A stretch of DNA of 64,000 nt from Linum tenue. Taxonomy: Eukaryota > Streptophyta > Magnoliopsida > Malpighiales > Linaceae. The position numbers and the translations under genes were made by a program. Numbering within the stretch: position 1 is the stretch's first letter; the number at the start of each line of letters is the position of its first letter. The stretch is from NCBI GenBank assembly GCA_946122785.1, contig CAMGYJ010000005.1, forward strand, positions 35,020,002 to 35,084,001, read 5' to 3'. Positions 22,041 through 34,400 of the stretch are shown one piece after another. A model generated the notes under the pieces. That model was not told the origin of the DNA and did no database searches. It worked only from the letters and a program-made list of their open reading frames with translations.

Positions 22041-24198
22041 GGGATCAAAACCAACGACATAGTAAGTCATGAAGACCCAAACAGCAACTTCATAGAGGGT
22101 GACAGGAATCTTCAGAAGCCATGGCGGAATGGAGTATACCCATGACGGGTAAAAGAACAAATTCCTTTGCTTGTAGAACACGGGAAGCTTTGCAATGGTC
22201 ATTGGAAGCTCAGCCATTCCGTTAAACATGAGCATAACCAATGTGAAAAAGAGAGCACCCACGTAAATGCCCCCATTCGCAACCGTGTCCCTGTGCATCT
22301 CGGTTCGTAGGAAGACCGTCATAACAAACAGTGACATGATGATTAGCTGGGTAAGCTTGAAGACATAGACAAATGAGTTCCTTTTCATGAGTAAGAACTC
22401 TCTTGCAAAGTTGGCCTTCAAGAGCTCCTTGTTCCCAACTCCATATTTCTTGGTTGACAAGGCAGCAGGGTGGCTCTTGGTTTTGTCATAAGAAACTGAC
22501 AGCTCATCTCCGATCTTTCTTCCCACGTGGAACGACTGGAAAGCCTCAGCAAACTCCTTTGTTGTAACGAAACGGTATGGTTGATCCCTTCTACTCCAAT
22601 ACTGCCTCTGATCCTTCTTAGATGTGACCTGGAATAGTGAAGAAGAGCCATAATTTCAGTATCTAGCCACAAAAATGTGGAACTTTGGCAATGCCTATAA
22701 TTTTTTACACTCACTTCTTGCAGGAAATCAGCCACTCCTTTCCTGTCAGGACACTTGAATCCCATGTGCTCGAAGAACTCGAGCACATTTTCGCGAGGGC
22801 CTTGGTACGCAATCTGCCCATCGGACACCAGAATGATGTCATCAAAGAGGTTGTATGTCTCGGGAGCAGGCTGGAGGAGGGAAATGACTGCAGTGCCATT
22901 GAGGATGTGATTTTGCTGCTTCAGGGAGTTCACAATCTGGAATGTTGTGGAACTGTCCAAACCAGTTGAGATCTCATCCATGAACAATGCCCTTGATGGT
23001 CCAACAAGCATTTCGCCAGTAGTAACACGCTTCCTTTGTCCTCCAGAGATACCTCTGATCATTTCATCTCCCACAAGAGTGTCTGCACAAACTTCCAGCC
23101 CTAAGATCTATAATATCCAATTCCAGAAAGTGAAAAATGGATTAGAAACAGATAAAATTATGGAATTCTTCGTTATGAACTGTTAAATAGCAGTAGCACT
23201 TCAACATTTTATTACCTTGAGAATGTAGTCTGTAATCACATTGCTCTCCAAACCTTCAGTAGCTGCAGCCTATGGTTCAGAAAGTCAATGGTTAAATACA
23301 AATGGAATCATGATTCCTATAGGTTGGAATTTCAATTGTGATCTTAATTCATATTCCTAACTAACTTAATGGCTACTGGTATAGAGTAGCCTTGATGACT
23401 CACCTTCATGAAGACATCAATATCAGGATCAGGTTTAATATTTGCTGCCTTTTCTCTTCTGGATAACTCAGCCAACATATCTGCAAATTTTCGCACAACA
23501 TGTTGTGATTTAGCTAGCAGCCCATAATTGAACATCAACCAATACACAATCAACATAAAAAAAAGAGAGAGAGAAGGAAAAGAGCTAACCTTGTAGAGAT
23601 CCAACTCCTTGGACTCTGGCAGCAAAAGCCAACGTTTCCCTGACGGTCAGCTCACCCATGTGAAGATCATGCTGGCTAATGTAAGCTGAAGTTTTCTGGG
23701 GGATGAACTCGTGCATATCATGACCATTGTAGGACACTCTCCCTGACACCTTCAGACTGGAATCCAGCCTTCCAGCTAAAGCTAGCAATAGCGTTGTCTT
23801 CCCAGAACTTGGAGGACCCAGAAGCAGAGTGATTCTGCCGGGCTTGATGACTCCACTAACGTCACTGAGAATTGTCAGATGTTTCTTTCTGTTGGGCAGA
23901 AGGTGCATCGCATCCAAGAGATCCTATTCAAGATGCAGACAGTTCTTGTGAGTTCACAAAACATCCAGCCGAAAGAAAGAAAAAGGAACACAAAGAAAGA
24001 AATTTTAGTGTTCTATCTTACCGTGAAGATTCCTAGAGTGAAGTTGGTGAACGTGGGCAGAGATTTGCTCCCAACCGTAGCTTCTGCTTCGACATTTAGA
24101 TGCTCGTATCGAACTTCAATCGTCGGCAGCTCCACTCCAACCCTTCAGAAACAAGCCCCATAATCAGAATGGAAAAGGTTGGGGGATAAGAAAAGGAA

Positions 24199-24273
24199 AA
24201 CAGAGAACTCCCCTGTTCTTAGTCTAGGTTTCCTTCAAAGAGAACTCCCCTGTTCTTAGTCTAGGTTTCCTTC
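24199..24273. repeat. Tandem duplication inside intron 1 of PDR copy 1
   Basis: A unit of about 37 bp (GAGAACTCCCCTGTTCTTAG... through GGTTTCCTTC) is repeated twice in a row. Related single copies occur in intron 1 of copies 2 and 3. Confidence 0.8.
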
Positions 24274-24828
24274 TGGTACCCATAAAAAAAAATTTACCCT
24301 CTTGTTTTCTTTTTAAGCAAATGATTATTGTGAACCGTCAAAAGGAATCAGTTAGATCTGAGATATTGCATATAACTACTGGTACTAGCTGATATTCATA
24401 CTCCAAAAATGCAGAACAGAGCTCCTCTGTTTCCTGGTCTAATTACTTCCCCCTCTTGCTGGAACCAAAAACAACAAAATGCAGCTGACTGATTACCTGT
24501 CGATTCTGCTCTTGAGCTTCAACAAGAAGTTCTCGTTGTCTTGGTCGGCAACTCTGACGAGGCGGTCAAGGAGAATCTTCCTCTCCTCGGTTCCGAGATG
24601 TTGGATGTCGATCTCGCTGAGCTCAGTCTTGGAAGCGCTGGCCAGTATGCCTTTCCTGAGCCGATCGTAAGTGGGGAGCTTCTCGAGTGCAGCCCATTTC
24701 AGCGCTTCCTCGTCGTTCTCCTCCCTCGAAGAAGCAGAGAACAACTCCGACGGGTTGCTCCGCCACATGGAAGCAGACCCGCCGTGCCGGAGGCTGTTCC
24801 TCGCACTGTACAGATCCCCGGTGTCCAT

Positions 24829-25342
24829 TTTTTCTGGGCCGATGGGCCAGTAACCCAGAAGAGTAAAACAAAATCCAAGGTCAAGAACTCAGGAACTGTT
24901 GCAGCAGAGATGATGAGTTGGGTTCTTGAGGTTTCCCAGGAGAATGGAGGAGGAGGAGAAGAAGGTGAGTGGTGTGTTGTTGTTGGAGATGGGAGGGAAA
25001 TGGAGAGGTTTTTAAATGGCAGTGGGAAGTGAAGTTGGATTGGCTTTCTGTGGAATCGTCAAACTTGGAATAATTTAGCCATATTTTACTTGTTTGTCGA
25101 GGCTTTCCGAGGGAACGGTTTCAAAGAAAGGGGACTTTAATGTGAAGCATGTGCCATGTGGGGACTTCAAAAACATTGATGGGGTACTACTATACGTTAA
25201 ATTTTTTGCTAATTGCACAATTAACAAATCTTTCGAGTACATTTCGTCCCAAAAAAAAAAAAATCTTTTGAGTACAAATGTTTAGATCTGAAAGTTTTGT
25301 TACTTTTGGTTATTAGCAAACTAGTCATGGCAATGCGGTGTC
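24829..25342 (-). promoter_or_regulatory. Upstream region of PDR copy 1
   Basis: The leader is CT-rich like those of copies 2 and 3. The closest TATA-like word is TTTAAAAA near 25009-25016, about 185 bp from the ATG. The strong TATAAA plus GCCGCC block of copies 2 and 3 is not recognisable, so regulation has probably diverged. Confidence 0.4.
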
Positions 25343-25901
25343 TAGGGATATCAAAAATATCCATAATCGTGGATATCCGTCCGAATCCGGCCTAATTGGG
25401 TAGGGTAAAACCCGAACTCGAAGGACATTTAGTGGGTACGGGTAAAATCCGAACCCGAATATTTCGGGTAATGGGTGGGCATGGGTTTCTCACTAACTAA
25501 CCCGAACCCGCCCGATGTGTACACATGCATATGTATTTTGTCTAGAAATAATCATTATTTTTCTCTAGCATGTTTTATATTTAGCATATAAATATAATAT
25601 TTTCATGAAATTGTGTAGTTTTAATTAATTTTCTTCATTCTAGTGAATTATTGTCGTACTTTTTTCTTACGTAATGTGAGAATACGTGTGAATGTTAACA
25701 TATTGGTTGGAGTTATGAAGAGAATTATTACCCATGGATAACCGTGGATACCCGAAACCCGACGGGTACGAGCATGGTTTTGATTTTCTGCGCGTTTCAC
25801 ATGTGGGTATGGCCGTATGGGTATGGGTAAAACCCGAACTACTATGAGTAGGGTAACGGATATGCACTATCCGCGTCCGACCCGACCCATTGCCATCCCT
25901 A
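25343..25901. mobile_element. Non-autonomous hAT-type element
   Basis: 559 bp with TAGGGAT at the left end and ATCCCTA at the right end. The flanks GCGGTGTC (25335-25342) and ACGGCGTC (25902-25909) match at 6 of 8 positions, a decayed 8-bp TSD. The interior is rich in GGGTAAAACCCGAAC near both ends, in the style of the element at 4684-5453 but not identical. No transposase. Confidence 0.7.
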
Positions 25902-25909
25902 ACGGCGTC

Positions 25910-28080
25910 AGATGTTAGATATTTTGGCTAGATCTACGAGATGAATGTAGGTTGGCTCGTTCGGATAAATATTTTACATATTTCGAATACAACGAGATGA
26001 GTATGTGGTAGGATTAGAGGAGGACTCGAAATCTTCCTCTGTCAATAGGCACTATGGATAAGGCATAATTCGAAACAAGTCAGGGGAGAAAAATTGGATG
26101 AATCAAATTCGTTATGCGTTGTAGTTGTTTGATGAATGTTACTACGGACATGCTTTGAATCTAGGTAAAAAAGTTAACAACAGAATTTGATAGGTGGAAA
26201 ATGTTAGAAGCACTAGTTTAAGGATTAGAGTTTCCCAAAAAAGATAGTTGAAGGATCAAAACGTGGGATCCTATAAATTATTGGAGTGATGTGTACCCTA
26301 GAATACACGTGGGGAAAAGAGAGAGAGAGAGAGGTAAATAAGCAGGAGTAGATGCCAGATTTATTTAATGTGGGATGGAGGGTACAATTTGACCAGCTGA
26401 ACGCGGGAATAATTAAGTTTAAGTTAAGTATAATTGTACAGGCTGGGCTTTCGTGTTTCGCCTAAATAATTTTCCATTCTGCACGTTATCTTCGGCGTGG
26501 GGCGCCAATATGATATCAATTAACTAAAAATAAAGTAACAAACGAACAAAAATGGGGTTTGGCTATGTTCGGGTTACTTAATTTTAAGTAGGTTTGGTTG
26601 CCATTAAAAGATGTTTAGTTTTTAATTATGAATGCATAGAGCCGTCCAATGGATCATTGAGACCCTGTTCCAAATTTAAGATGTAGTCCAAATTGATAAT
26701 AAAATTAAAATGATTGTATTATGCTTCTAATTTTCATATTCTTAATGGGATCATTTCAATTGTTATCATAGATGTTTCATTAAAATTTTCTTGTGTTATC
26801 TTTTTAATGCAAATAGAATTTTTGAAACACAAACAATACTTTAACAATCAACATAAGTGTGCAATGTATATATACATGAGATTATTAACCAATGACTAAT
26901 AGTAATATTAATTCATATAATTAATTAAACTCATTATTAGACTCATAATCAATTAATTAACACTAATATTATTAACTTACAATGTACGATCGGGTTAACT
27001 AACAGATCCAGGTGGAGGCCCCTAATAATCTGAGGGCCACCTAACACACCACACCCTCTTGGCCGGACCTGCTGCAGCGATGCATCTTCTTTGTTTTAAC
27101 TCGAATGTTTAAACGTTTCTCACAAAGCAAACATATACATTGTGATGTACACAATGTTATGCATTTTATATATATTCCGAGAAATATATGCATGAACCAC
27201 TCCTGATCACTTTTTGTCTTTCGTTTTATTCGAAATCTGAAATGTTTTGTACATTAATTTAAAAACTGAACCAGATGAAATTATAGCGAATTCTCCATCG
27301 TTATTATTTGATTTATCATTCGCTTTTTTTTTTTTTTTTTGTGACCCTATCATAGAATTAGACTGCAAGCTCGTTGAGCAGCGAATCCGACCCAGCAGTT
27401 CGCCCATACCTCGTCTCCTTCGTCGAAAGTCTGCTCAAAACTAATTGGTGACGCATCGCCCATGTACATGTATCAAGAAGAGAATAGAGCCACCAAAAGC
27501 AGGTATAATCGAATCATATGCTTCCCATATAAACATAAACAATGAACACATATAAAACAAAGGGATCGAGCAGGATGATTTTCTTGTACCAAAAAAAAAA
27601 AACTAAATAGTTCTAGAAAGGTGTGCTTGAGTTGATTTTGGCCTGCGTCATGGCTTGTAGTGCGGATTGAGTTTATGTAAAATAAATTTAAAAAAAACCG
27701 CATTTAAAACGTCAGCAGATAGGAGAAACACCCATATTCCTGATGTATTGACAATAACGGAGAAGTTGTTTATTATGGGGGGAGAAGGGATGGGATTCGG
27801 TTTTCCGATTAACGGTTTAACTAGTAATCTTAATGATTATTGTGATTATCAGTTAAATCGTTAAGCGGGCGGTAATGGTAGTCGGAATGAAAATTTGGGA
27901 CAGCGGTATACCGATAACTGAAAGCTAATTAATCGACGAACAAGCGATTTTTCGATATCGGAATTGCAGGACGCAGTACGGAAGTAAATCTCTAATCTGA
28001 GTCCTAACTCCTAAGATTATCCTAATTAGTTATAAACTTGCAATTGGTTCTCTATTAGGAAAAGGAATTAGTAATTACAG
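25910..28080. other. AT-rich intergenic DNA
   Basis: No supported gene across about 2.2 kb. Open frames are short and composition-driven. A T-run near 27325 and an A-run near 27592 may mark old retroposon tails. Around 27770-27990 there is GGTTATC/CGGTTAA-type sequence similar in style to the small element at 29082-29321, but I cannot define its ends. Confidence 0.35.
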
Positions 28081-28363
28081 ATTAATAATTCTCCTTCCCT
28101 CTTTCCCAACAGCCAGCCCTCACGATCACGAGTTCCGTCGCCTAATCAGAACCCCAATCGACAATCGATGTTCCTTCCGACGCCGACGCACTCAAATCAA
28201 CGAACCGCGACGTAGTAGCCCATTCCAGCACCGCAACCTCTCCGTTGACCCTGCGCCGCGTCCTCTCCGTCGACCCTAGCGCTCGACCGCATTGCCGACG
28301 CCGCTGCAGCTTCCCCGTCAGTTTCAGGTTTGTTGTCATGTTCCCAGTTCCCTCGCTGCAACC

Positions 28364-29008
28364 CACTGGCGGATCCAGGGGGTGGCCACCCCGGGCCCAG
28401 GCCCAGCCCTCTCTGGATCCGGAGTTAGTATAGTCTTTATGAATTTTTCGATTTTAGTTATTCGGCTCAGTGTTATTTTACAACAAAATTGGGTGTAACT
28501 AAAAAAATGATTCAAATTAACATATTAAAATCACTACTACAAATTTAGCCTAGAAATTCTACCTCCAAAGATTATTCTTCTAAAAAAACAATGAAATCTG
28601 AAAGTCTAAACGTAAAAGACTATAAGAAATATGAGTTTTATTCCCTGGAAATTTACTAAAGCAGCTAGTGGATATAGGTATGGACACACAATGCACGATT
28701 GATTTGTCTAGCGTTGACGCTGATCGTATCACCAATTACTACGGGGAGAACCTTTTCAACAATGAAACATATGAAAACTTATTTATGCAACAAAACGAGC
28801 AATGAATTTCTCGCCGATTGCTCAAGTATTTTATTTAAAACAGTGTATACTATTGGTATGGATGTAGACTCCATTATTGATGTATTCGCTAAATTAAAAT
28901 ACCATCATGTACAATTTATATTGTAAAAAAACTATAATATTTTTTTACGATTCTGATATTCTAATGAAATGCGGCCCAGTGCTCTTCTGTGTTCTGGATC
29001 CGCCGCTG
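28364..29008 (+). mobile_element. hAT element with a remnant of the transposase dimerisation domain
   Basis: 645 bp with a perfect 8-bp TSD, CTGCAACC, at 28356-28363 and 29009-29016. Ends are CACTGGCGGATCCAG and, reversed, CAGCGGCGGATCCAG. Internally (about 28693-28920, +) a frame encodes LALTLIVSPITTGRTFSTMK, then NEFLADC and DVDSIIDVF, which is the C-terminal dimerisation region of TTF-type hAT transposases. The rest of the transposase is gone, so this is an internal-deletion derivative. Confidence 0.88.
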
Positions 29009-29081
29009 CTGCAACCTCAAAAGCTATTTTCAATTTTTGAAGGGAACAACTTAACCTGGAAGTGTTGCTGGGAAGAAGAAG

Positions 29082-29321
29082 TAGGGGTGGAGGTCGGTTA
29101 CTTTCGGTTATCACTGATAACCGGTCAGTCGGTTATCGATTAACCAAAAGGCCGATCCCCAACCGACAACCGACCGAAATAGGATTCGGTTAGTCCTCCA
29201 AGACCAAAATCATCTCGTCCAGCCTCCGATAACTGACCGAGTTTCGGTTATATCGGTAACTGATAAGTAAATAACCGACCGATTATCGATTTAACCGATT
29301 ACCGACCGTTTACCACCCATA
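29082..29321. mobile_element. Small hAT-like MITE with GGTTATCGG repeats
   Basis: 240 bp, left end TAGGGGTGG, right end reversed TATGGGTGG, enclosing many GGTTATCGRTTAACCG words that can fold back on each other. A clear target duplication is missing (AGAAGAAG versus GGGAGAAT, 5 of 8). Family assignment rests on the TAGGGGTGG ends. Confidence 0.5.
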
Positions 29322-29685
29322 GGGAGAATAATAAGAATAGTAAAGACATTTTAAGTCCCTGTACTATGCATATTTGTTGAATAGGGCCCCTTAGTACCAC
29401 GAGGATTTTATTTATCCTAATCGACCTAGCAAAGTCAATTTCACCGTTCTAGATCGAGTCGTCAACGATTGGTGCGTGCCCATCAGGACCATAACGCAAT
29501 CAATTTCAATGCATACCTGCAGATTGCCAGCAACCTTAATTAATCAATTAAAGTTGACCTTCTAGACGCGTACGTGTGATTGAAATAATGTCACTTGTAT
29601 TGCCCCCTAGGTGGGAGGGGTAATATTTCCGACCCCGTTGAAGTTATGCGGCCTATCTATAGAAAACGATGAGTGGTCCGGCAAT

Positions 29686-29873
29686 CAACGGCGGATCCAG
29701 GAGGTCGTCCCGGGTCACGGTTCAGCTTTCCCCGGATCCAAAATTCATTCGTATAGTATTTGTAAATTTTCGATTTTGGGTATATACTTTAATGTTTATA
29801 GAGTTACGATCCAGTTCTCTCCACCGCTTTTTAAATACGGTCCAGTATTCTAACCTGTTCTGATCCGCCGCTC
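29686..29873. mobile_element. Deleted relative of the 28364 hAT element
   Basis: 188 bp starting CAACGGCGGATCCAGG and ending CTGATCCGCCGCTC, with interior stretches (TATAGTATTTGTAAATTTTCGA) that match the left part of the 28.4-kb element. No TSD is recognisable, so it is older or truncated. Confidence 0.6.
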
Positions 29874-30480
29874 CCATGAGCTCGATCGCTTCACCCAAAC
29901 GTCCTCGGGGTACTTCACCGTGATTGGAACTGCAGGGGGTGGAAGAGTGATGTTTCCGCCGCTACCCAATTCAGAAACAGGGCACTATTATTGTCTTCGG
30001 TAAACCACCCTTCTTCACTGGATCGTCCTCGTCGGAGTTCGATCGCCGCACCTGGAAACTGCCGGCTTGCTTCCCGTATAGTAATTCTCAAGGGTTCGGT
30101 CGACAGAGTTTTGGTGAACGCTGACGTGGGTTGAAGTTTGAAATTGGATTGGACAAGTTTTGCGTTACTGATGTGATCCCCGCAGCCGGAGGAATACCCG
30201 ACCGGCTTTGGAAAATCCCCAGCCGGGGATTTGGAGAGGAGACTCGGGCTTTGGAAAATCCCCTGCAAGGCTAAAATGGGCTTGAGACGAATCCTAAGCC
30301 CATATGCACAAACAGAAATGAACCAAAAAGAACAGTTTGAAGGCCCACGTACTAAGAGAGTTCTCGGGCCCAAGACGGTAAATGAAGAGACAGAGTTCAA
30401 CCTCTGTTATTCGTTCAGACTTCAGAACCCAGAAAAGACTAAAGAGTAACAAGAGAGGGGGAATCAAAGATGAGAAATAG
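29874..30480. other. Unassigned stretch with a long chance frame
   Basis: A 161-codon minus-strand frame (29915-30400) has no recognisable domain. The region contains an internal repeat, GGCTTTGGAAAATCCCC, near 30210 and 30248, and looks like a chewed gene or element flank. I do not call a gene. Confidence 0.3.
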
Positions 30481-30489
30481 AAAAGGTAT

Positions 30490-31202
30490 GGGTAATGTCT
30501 ATTTAGTACCGATACTTTTCTGAATTCTTTTATTTTAGCCAAATTTATTGAAATACTAAAAATTAACTAAACATTTTATAACACGTCAAAGTAATAGTCA
30601 TTATTCTGTTATCGTTAAGGTGTTCCACCTCAGCGTACAACTCAGATGCCACCTCATCAACGAATAAATAAAAATGGGTAAACACTAATTATTAGTCAAA
30701 GCTTTCTCACATTCTTTTAATTTCTATTAGCCAAACCGATGGAATTACTAATCATTGGCTAAATCTTCTGTAATGCATCAAAATATTAGTCATTTTTATG
30801 TTATCATTAATAATTTTGTAACTATTTTCTTAGTTAACATACTAAAATTTTGGAATGTTGACCTCCATGTGTCTCTTCCAAGTCGGCATCATGTTGTCAA
30901 GTCAATATTACTAACAAAATTGTCAATTGGAAGTTAACATTTGGCTAATTATTAGTAATTCAATAGGTTTGACTAATAAAAAAGAATACGAGAAGGATGA
31001 TCAATGGTTGACTAGCTGATGTGAGATTTTTTTGACTGTCACGTAAAAATATTCCTTCCAACTCAGCACCACATGTGACAGCTCACCGTTATCAAATGGA
31101 AAAGTTATCAGAGAGTTCATATTTGGCTAATTAATAGCATTTCAAAAGGTTTGACTACTAAAAAGAATCGGAAAACGGTTTGACTAATAAATAATCATTA
31201 CC
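30490..31202. mobile_element. Nested MITEs of the GGGTAATGACTATTTA family
   Basis: Outer ends GGGTAATGTCTATTTAGTA (30490) and AATAAATAATCATTACC (to 31202) match the ends of the complete MITE at 57960-58300. Inside, a second GGGTAA end at 30676 followed by TATTAGCCAAACCGATGGAA, and a matching inverted segment ending near 31020, suggest one copy inserted into another. Copies are diverged and inner borders approximate. Confidence 0.5.
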
Positions 31203-31589
31203 AAAATTTAAAGAAATAACATATGAATTTTTAAAGTGTTCTTGGTATTGGGAGTAGTACAAATTAGTAATTACATAAGCAGACTCTTTTATTTGATTTT
31301 CACCAATCAAGAAAAATGAAAAAGACAGAATTCGTCGAGTCGGGACACGACACGAAACTTAAGTAAGTAATAGAAAGAAAAATCAGACTTATTACACTCT
31401 TGAGGATGGACTAGCAAGAATGTAATACTCAATGTGGGGTAAACAAGAAGAAAAAAAATATATAAAAAAAGTAGAAGATGGCAAAAGCCAAAAGGATACA
31501 AAAATGGAGATATACAAAAAATAGAAAGAAAAATCAGACTTATTACACTCTTGACAAGATAAATCTCTACAAAAACTTCAGAAAAACTA

Positions 31590-32080
31590 GGATGAAAAAA
31601 GCGCTAGGCGTAAGGCGGGCGTTGAGCCTTTGCCTTGCGCCTAGTTCGCCTAGGAGTAGTTTAAACGTGCCTAGGCGTTGAAAGAGAAATAGTTATTCGC
31701 ACTGCATGATGGATGAAATAATAATCTACAAGACTTTCTCACTTTAGTTAAAATGATTAATAACTTACTCAACACTTAATGACAAGAACATAGCTCACGA
31801 ATTCATAGAATCATAGCTCAATACTCAATAGCTCACAAAGATCTTGAGCTATTGAAATATTGCAATAGAAATTTGATTTCGTAGTTGATGTTGATTTTGG
31901 TCTTTAATATTGATTTCCTAGCTCCATCTAGTAATGTCTAGGAGAGACTTATTTGTCGCCTTACTACATTGACGTGTTCCATTATCTAATTAGGCGTGAA
32001 ACCCCTAGGCGAGGCGTTTTGCCATTGCCTTGCACGTAAGCGTGCCTAAACGTAAGGTTAAACGTGCCTTTTTGAACCAT
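31590..32080. mobile_element. Non-autonomous element with GCGCTAGGCG-type ends
   Basis: The left end carries AAAAAAGCGCTAGGCGTAAGG and GCCTAGGCG words; the right end carries GCCTTTTTGAACC preceded by CTAGGCGAGGCG words in inverse orientation. Together they resemble the widespread plant element whose ends read GGTTCAAAAAGGCGC. TSD not resolved. No coding sequence. Confidence 0.45.
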
Positions 32081-32885
32081 AAAAAAAAGTTTCCTGACTC
32101 TAAAAAAAATCTTCAAATTTAAGAAAAATTCAAATGAACACACCCAAATTATAAATCAAATGCAGATCTCACTTTATCGTTACAGAGCTACAAAGCAAAA
32201 CTAGAGAACGACACATATATTTACTATGAGAAAGAAAGTAGTTGTGGTTTGAAGAAAACTTTCGATCTTTCCTTGATAAAGACTAGCCGTTGCTTGAAAA
32301 CTTTTGGTATATCCTTGATTGATATTAGAATTAGAATACGAGCTTTATTAAGCAACGCCATTTTTCTGGACCAATCGTTCTTTTTCTGGTAGAATTTGAT
32401 GATAGTGGAATCGGAAGAATATAAGAGACACGAGATTTTACTTAATATTTTGAATCGATTGATTGATCGAGACTAATCCACGGTGAGCTCGGAACAAGCT
32501 CACGACTGACGTTGTATTATGTGACGGCTTACTTACGACAGGTTCGTAGCTAAGTCTTATATAGAGATAGACTAGGGTCAAAATCCTAACGAGAGAGTCG
32601 AGTACGGCCAAGTATCGGCACCTACTACAACTCGAACAAGGCCCAACGTGACCCATGACTGACACGATTTATTAACCGCAACATCATCAATCCTCTGATT
32701 TCGTTCAACATCCATGATCCATATCCGTTTGTTTCAGCCCCATGGGATTCTTTTCTTGCAAGTTGATTGAATTGAACCACCCTAGAGCCAAGAAAAAAGA
32801 TTTAAAATTAGAAAGGATAATTTGTCATAAACTAAAATATGTAAAGACTAAAGAAACAAGAGGCCAGTAATGAGCTGTGGACAAC

Positions 32886-33080
32886 CAAAGCAACAAAAAT
32901 GCAGCAGAGGTAACCTGTCGATTCTGCTCTTGTGCTTCGTCAAGAAGTTCACTTTCTCCTGATCGGAAACTAGCAGTCGATGAGAATTCTCCTTTCCTCA
33001 ATTCTGAGATCTTAGACGTCGATCTCGTTGTGTTCAGTCTTGGAAGCATTGGCCAATACGTCGTTCCTCAACCGATTATT
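32886..33080 (-). pseudogene. PDR transporter exon 1 remnant
   Basis: The minus strand retains the 3' half of PDR exon 1 (counterpart of [10 protein letters not shown] and the LLKLKSRIDR end), the CAG/GT donor, and ~25 bp of intron 1 alike to copy 1. Frameshifts and stops break it. It begins at the counterpart of DRLRKG and nothing upstream survives. Same orientation as copy 1, 8 kb away. It testifies to a fourth, mostly deleted copy of the cluster. Confidence 0.8.
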
Positions 33081-34400
33081 TGTTTGGTGTATTTACAAAA
33101 CGTGTCATTCAATTAAATGTAGATCTAGACATTTGTTAAATATAGATATATTTGACAACGTAGTCATTTTCAAATGTATTGTTTGTTAAAAGATTTTAGA
33201 CCAGTGATTGACGTTATATTCAATTATTGATAAAAAAAAGTTGTATCAAAATTTAAAAAAAATTACATTAAATTTTTTGTCTTCATTAATTATTTCTAGC
33301 TATTCATTTCTTCCAAAACTACATTAAAATTGGTGTATTCGTTTTTACATTGTGCAATGATAGAATTGTCTAAATAAAATAACGAAATCAACCCTAAACT
33401 AATTTCGTCCTAAACTACATTTAATATTTTCTCTCTTTCCCTCATTATTTCTATTATAGTCGTAGAGGGAAAATTAAAACTCATTTATCTCTCTCTCCAA
33501 ATTCCCCACTTTGACCTCTGCATGGTGGCGTCGAGACTTCTCTGCTCTTTTATATAAGTAAGTTGTTTCTTTCCTTGTCTTTACAAATTATTAGTTGTTG
33601 TTATTATTAGGGCCACTCTGTGTTGACTTTTGTGGCGGATGGAATTGGGGAATCAGAGGAGCAGGGTAACTAATCGGAAGAAGCAACCAAACTTGGCTGA
33701 GGAGTTTAAGCTAACCAATTGTAGAATTGTTATACTAATTTTATCTTCTATGATTACTAACTTACGAAATTCCTGTTATGTATTGAATTTGTTATAGTTA
33801 TGGTGATTCGATAATTATAATATGATGTAGTTTCTGTCACATAAACAATTCTGTCATATAATATGATGTCATATAATATAATGTGTAATTTGGAACGTAT
33901 TTATTTATATTAGATAATAGTTGGGGAGTAAAGTCTTAGTTAATAGATAATATTTTTTTACATTAAGTATAAACACTAATTTATATGAAATATTAAGTTG
34001 TTATGGAAGGCTTACTTATCTTACGTAGCTTATTAGTTAATATGTTAATTAAGGAATAATTATTTTTCTGTAACTCTTTATGCATTTTTATTATTTCACG
34101 TATGTATGGTTAATGTAAGTCTTATGTCTTGGGTTGACACCAAGTCATTACGCAAATATTAGATTAAATTGTTATTAAGGGGTAATTTTCAGTTTGTAGT
34201 CTTTGGATAATGTATTTATATCTTACATAATAATTGTAGAATAATATTACACAAATCTTTAGAAATAGATAAATTTTTTATACAATAGATAATAACACAA
34301 ATTTATCGTTTACACAAAAAATCAAACTTGTACTACATCGATTAAATATAAGGAATTAATGATTTTATAAGGTCAGTTTAGTTGATAATAATTAAAATCA
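33081..34400. other. AT-rich intergenic DNA
   Basis: Nothing supported. There is an extremely A+T-rich stretch around 33780-34350 with TATAATATGATG-like microrepeats. Confidence 0.35.

Larger units (their letters stand above)
18833..24828 (-). pseudogene. ABCG/PDR full-size ABC transporter, copy 1, one frameshift
   Basis: All 15 exons are present with GT-AG borders (minus strand, 5' to 3'): 24828-24497, 24142-24022, 23923-23590, 23480-23404, 23271-23216, 23107-22715, 22628-22030, 21914-21754, 21660-21557, 21448-21292, 21202-21018, 20896-20564, 20460-20170, 20063-19191, 19090-18833. Reading gives NBD1 ([28 protein letters not shown]), TMD1, NBD2 ([27 protein letters not shown]) and TMD2, ending in FNFQRR. 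Exon 5 is 56 nt, not the 54 nt of copies 2 and 3: an extra GA (plus strand GAGAGAATG near 23218-23227) shifts the frame and meets TAG at codon 309, just inside exon 6. Without it the protein would be 1,423 aa. Everything else is intact, so this is a very young null allele, a polymorphism or a base-calling error. It is head-to-head with copy 2. Confidence 0.85.

Noticed and set aside
29915..30400. 161-codon minus-strand frame
   Set aside because: No recognisable domain, no splice or promoter context, and it includes a repeated 17-bp segment. Its frame is best explained by composition.
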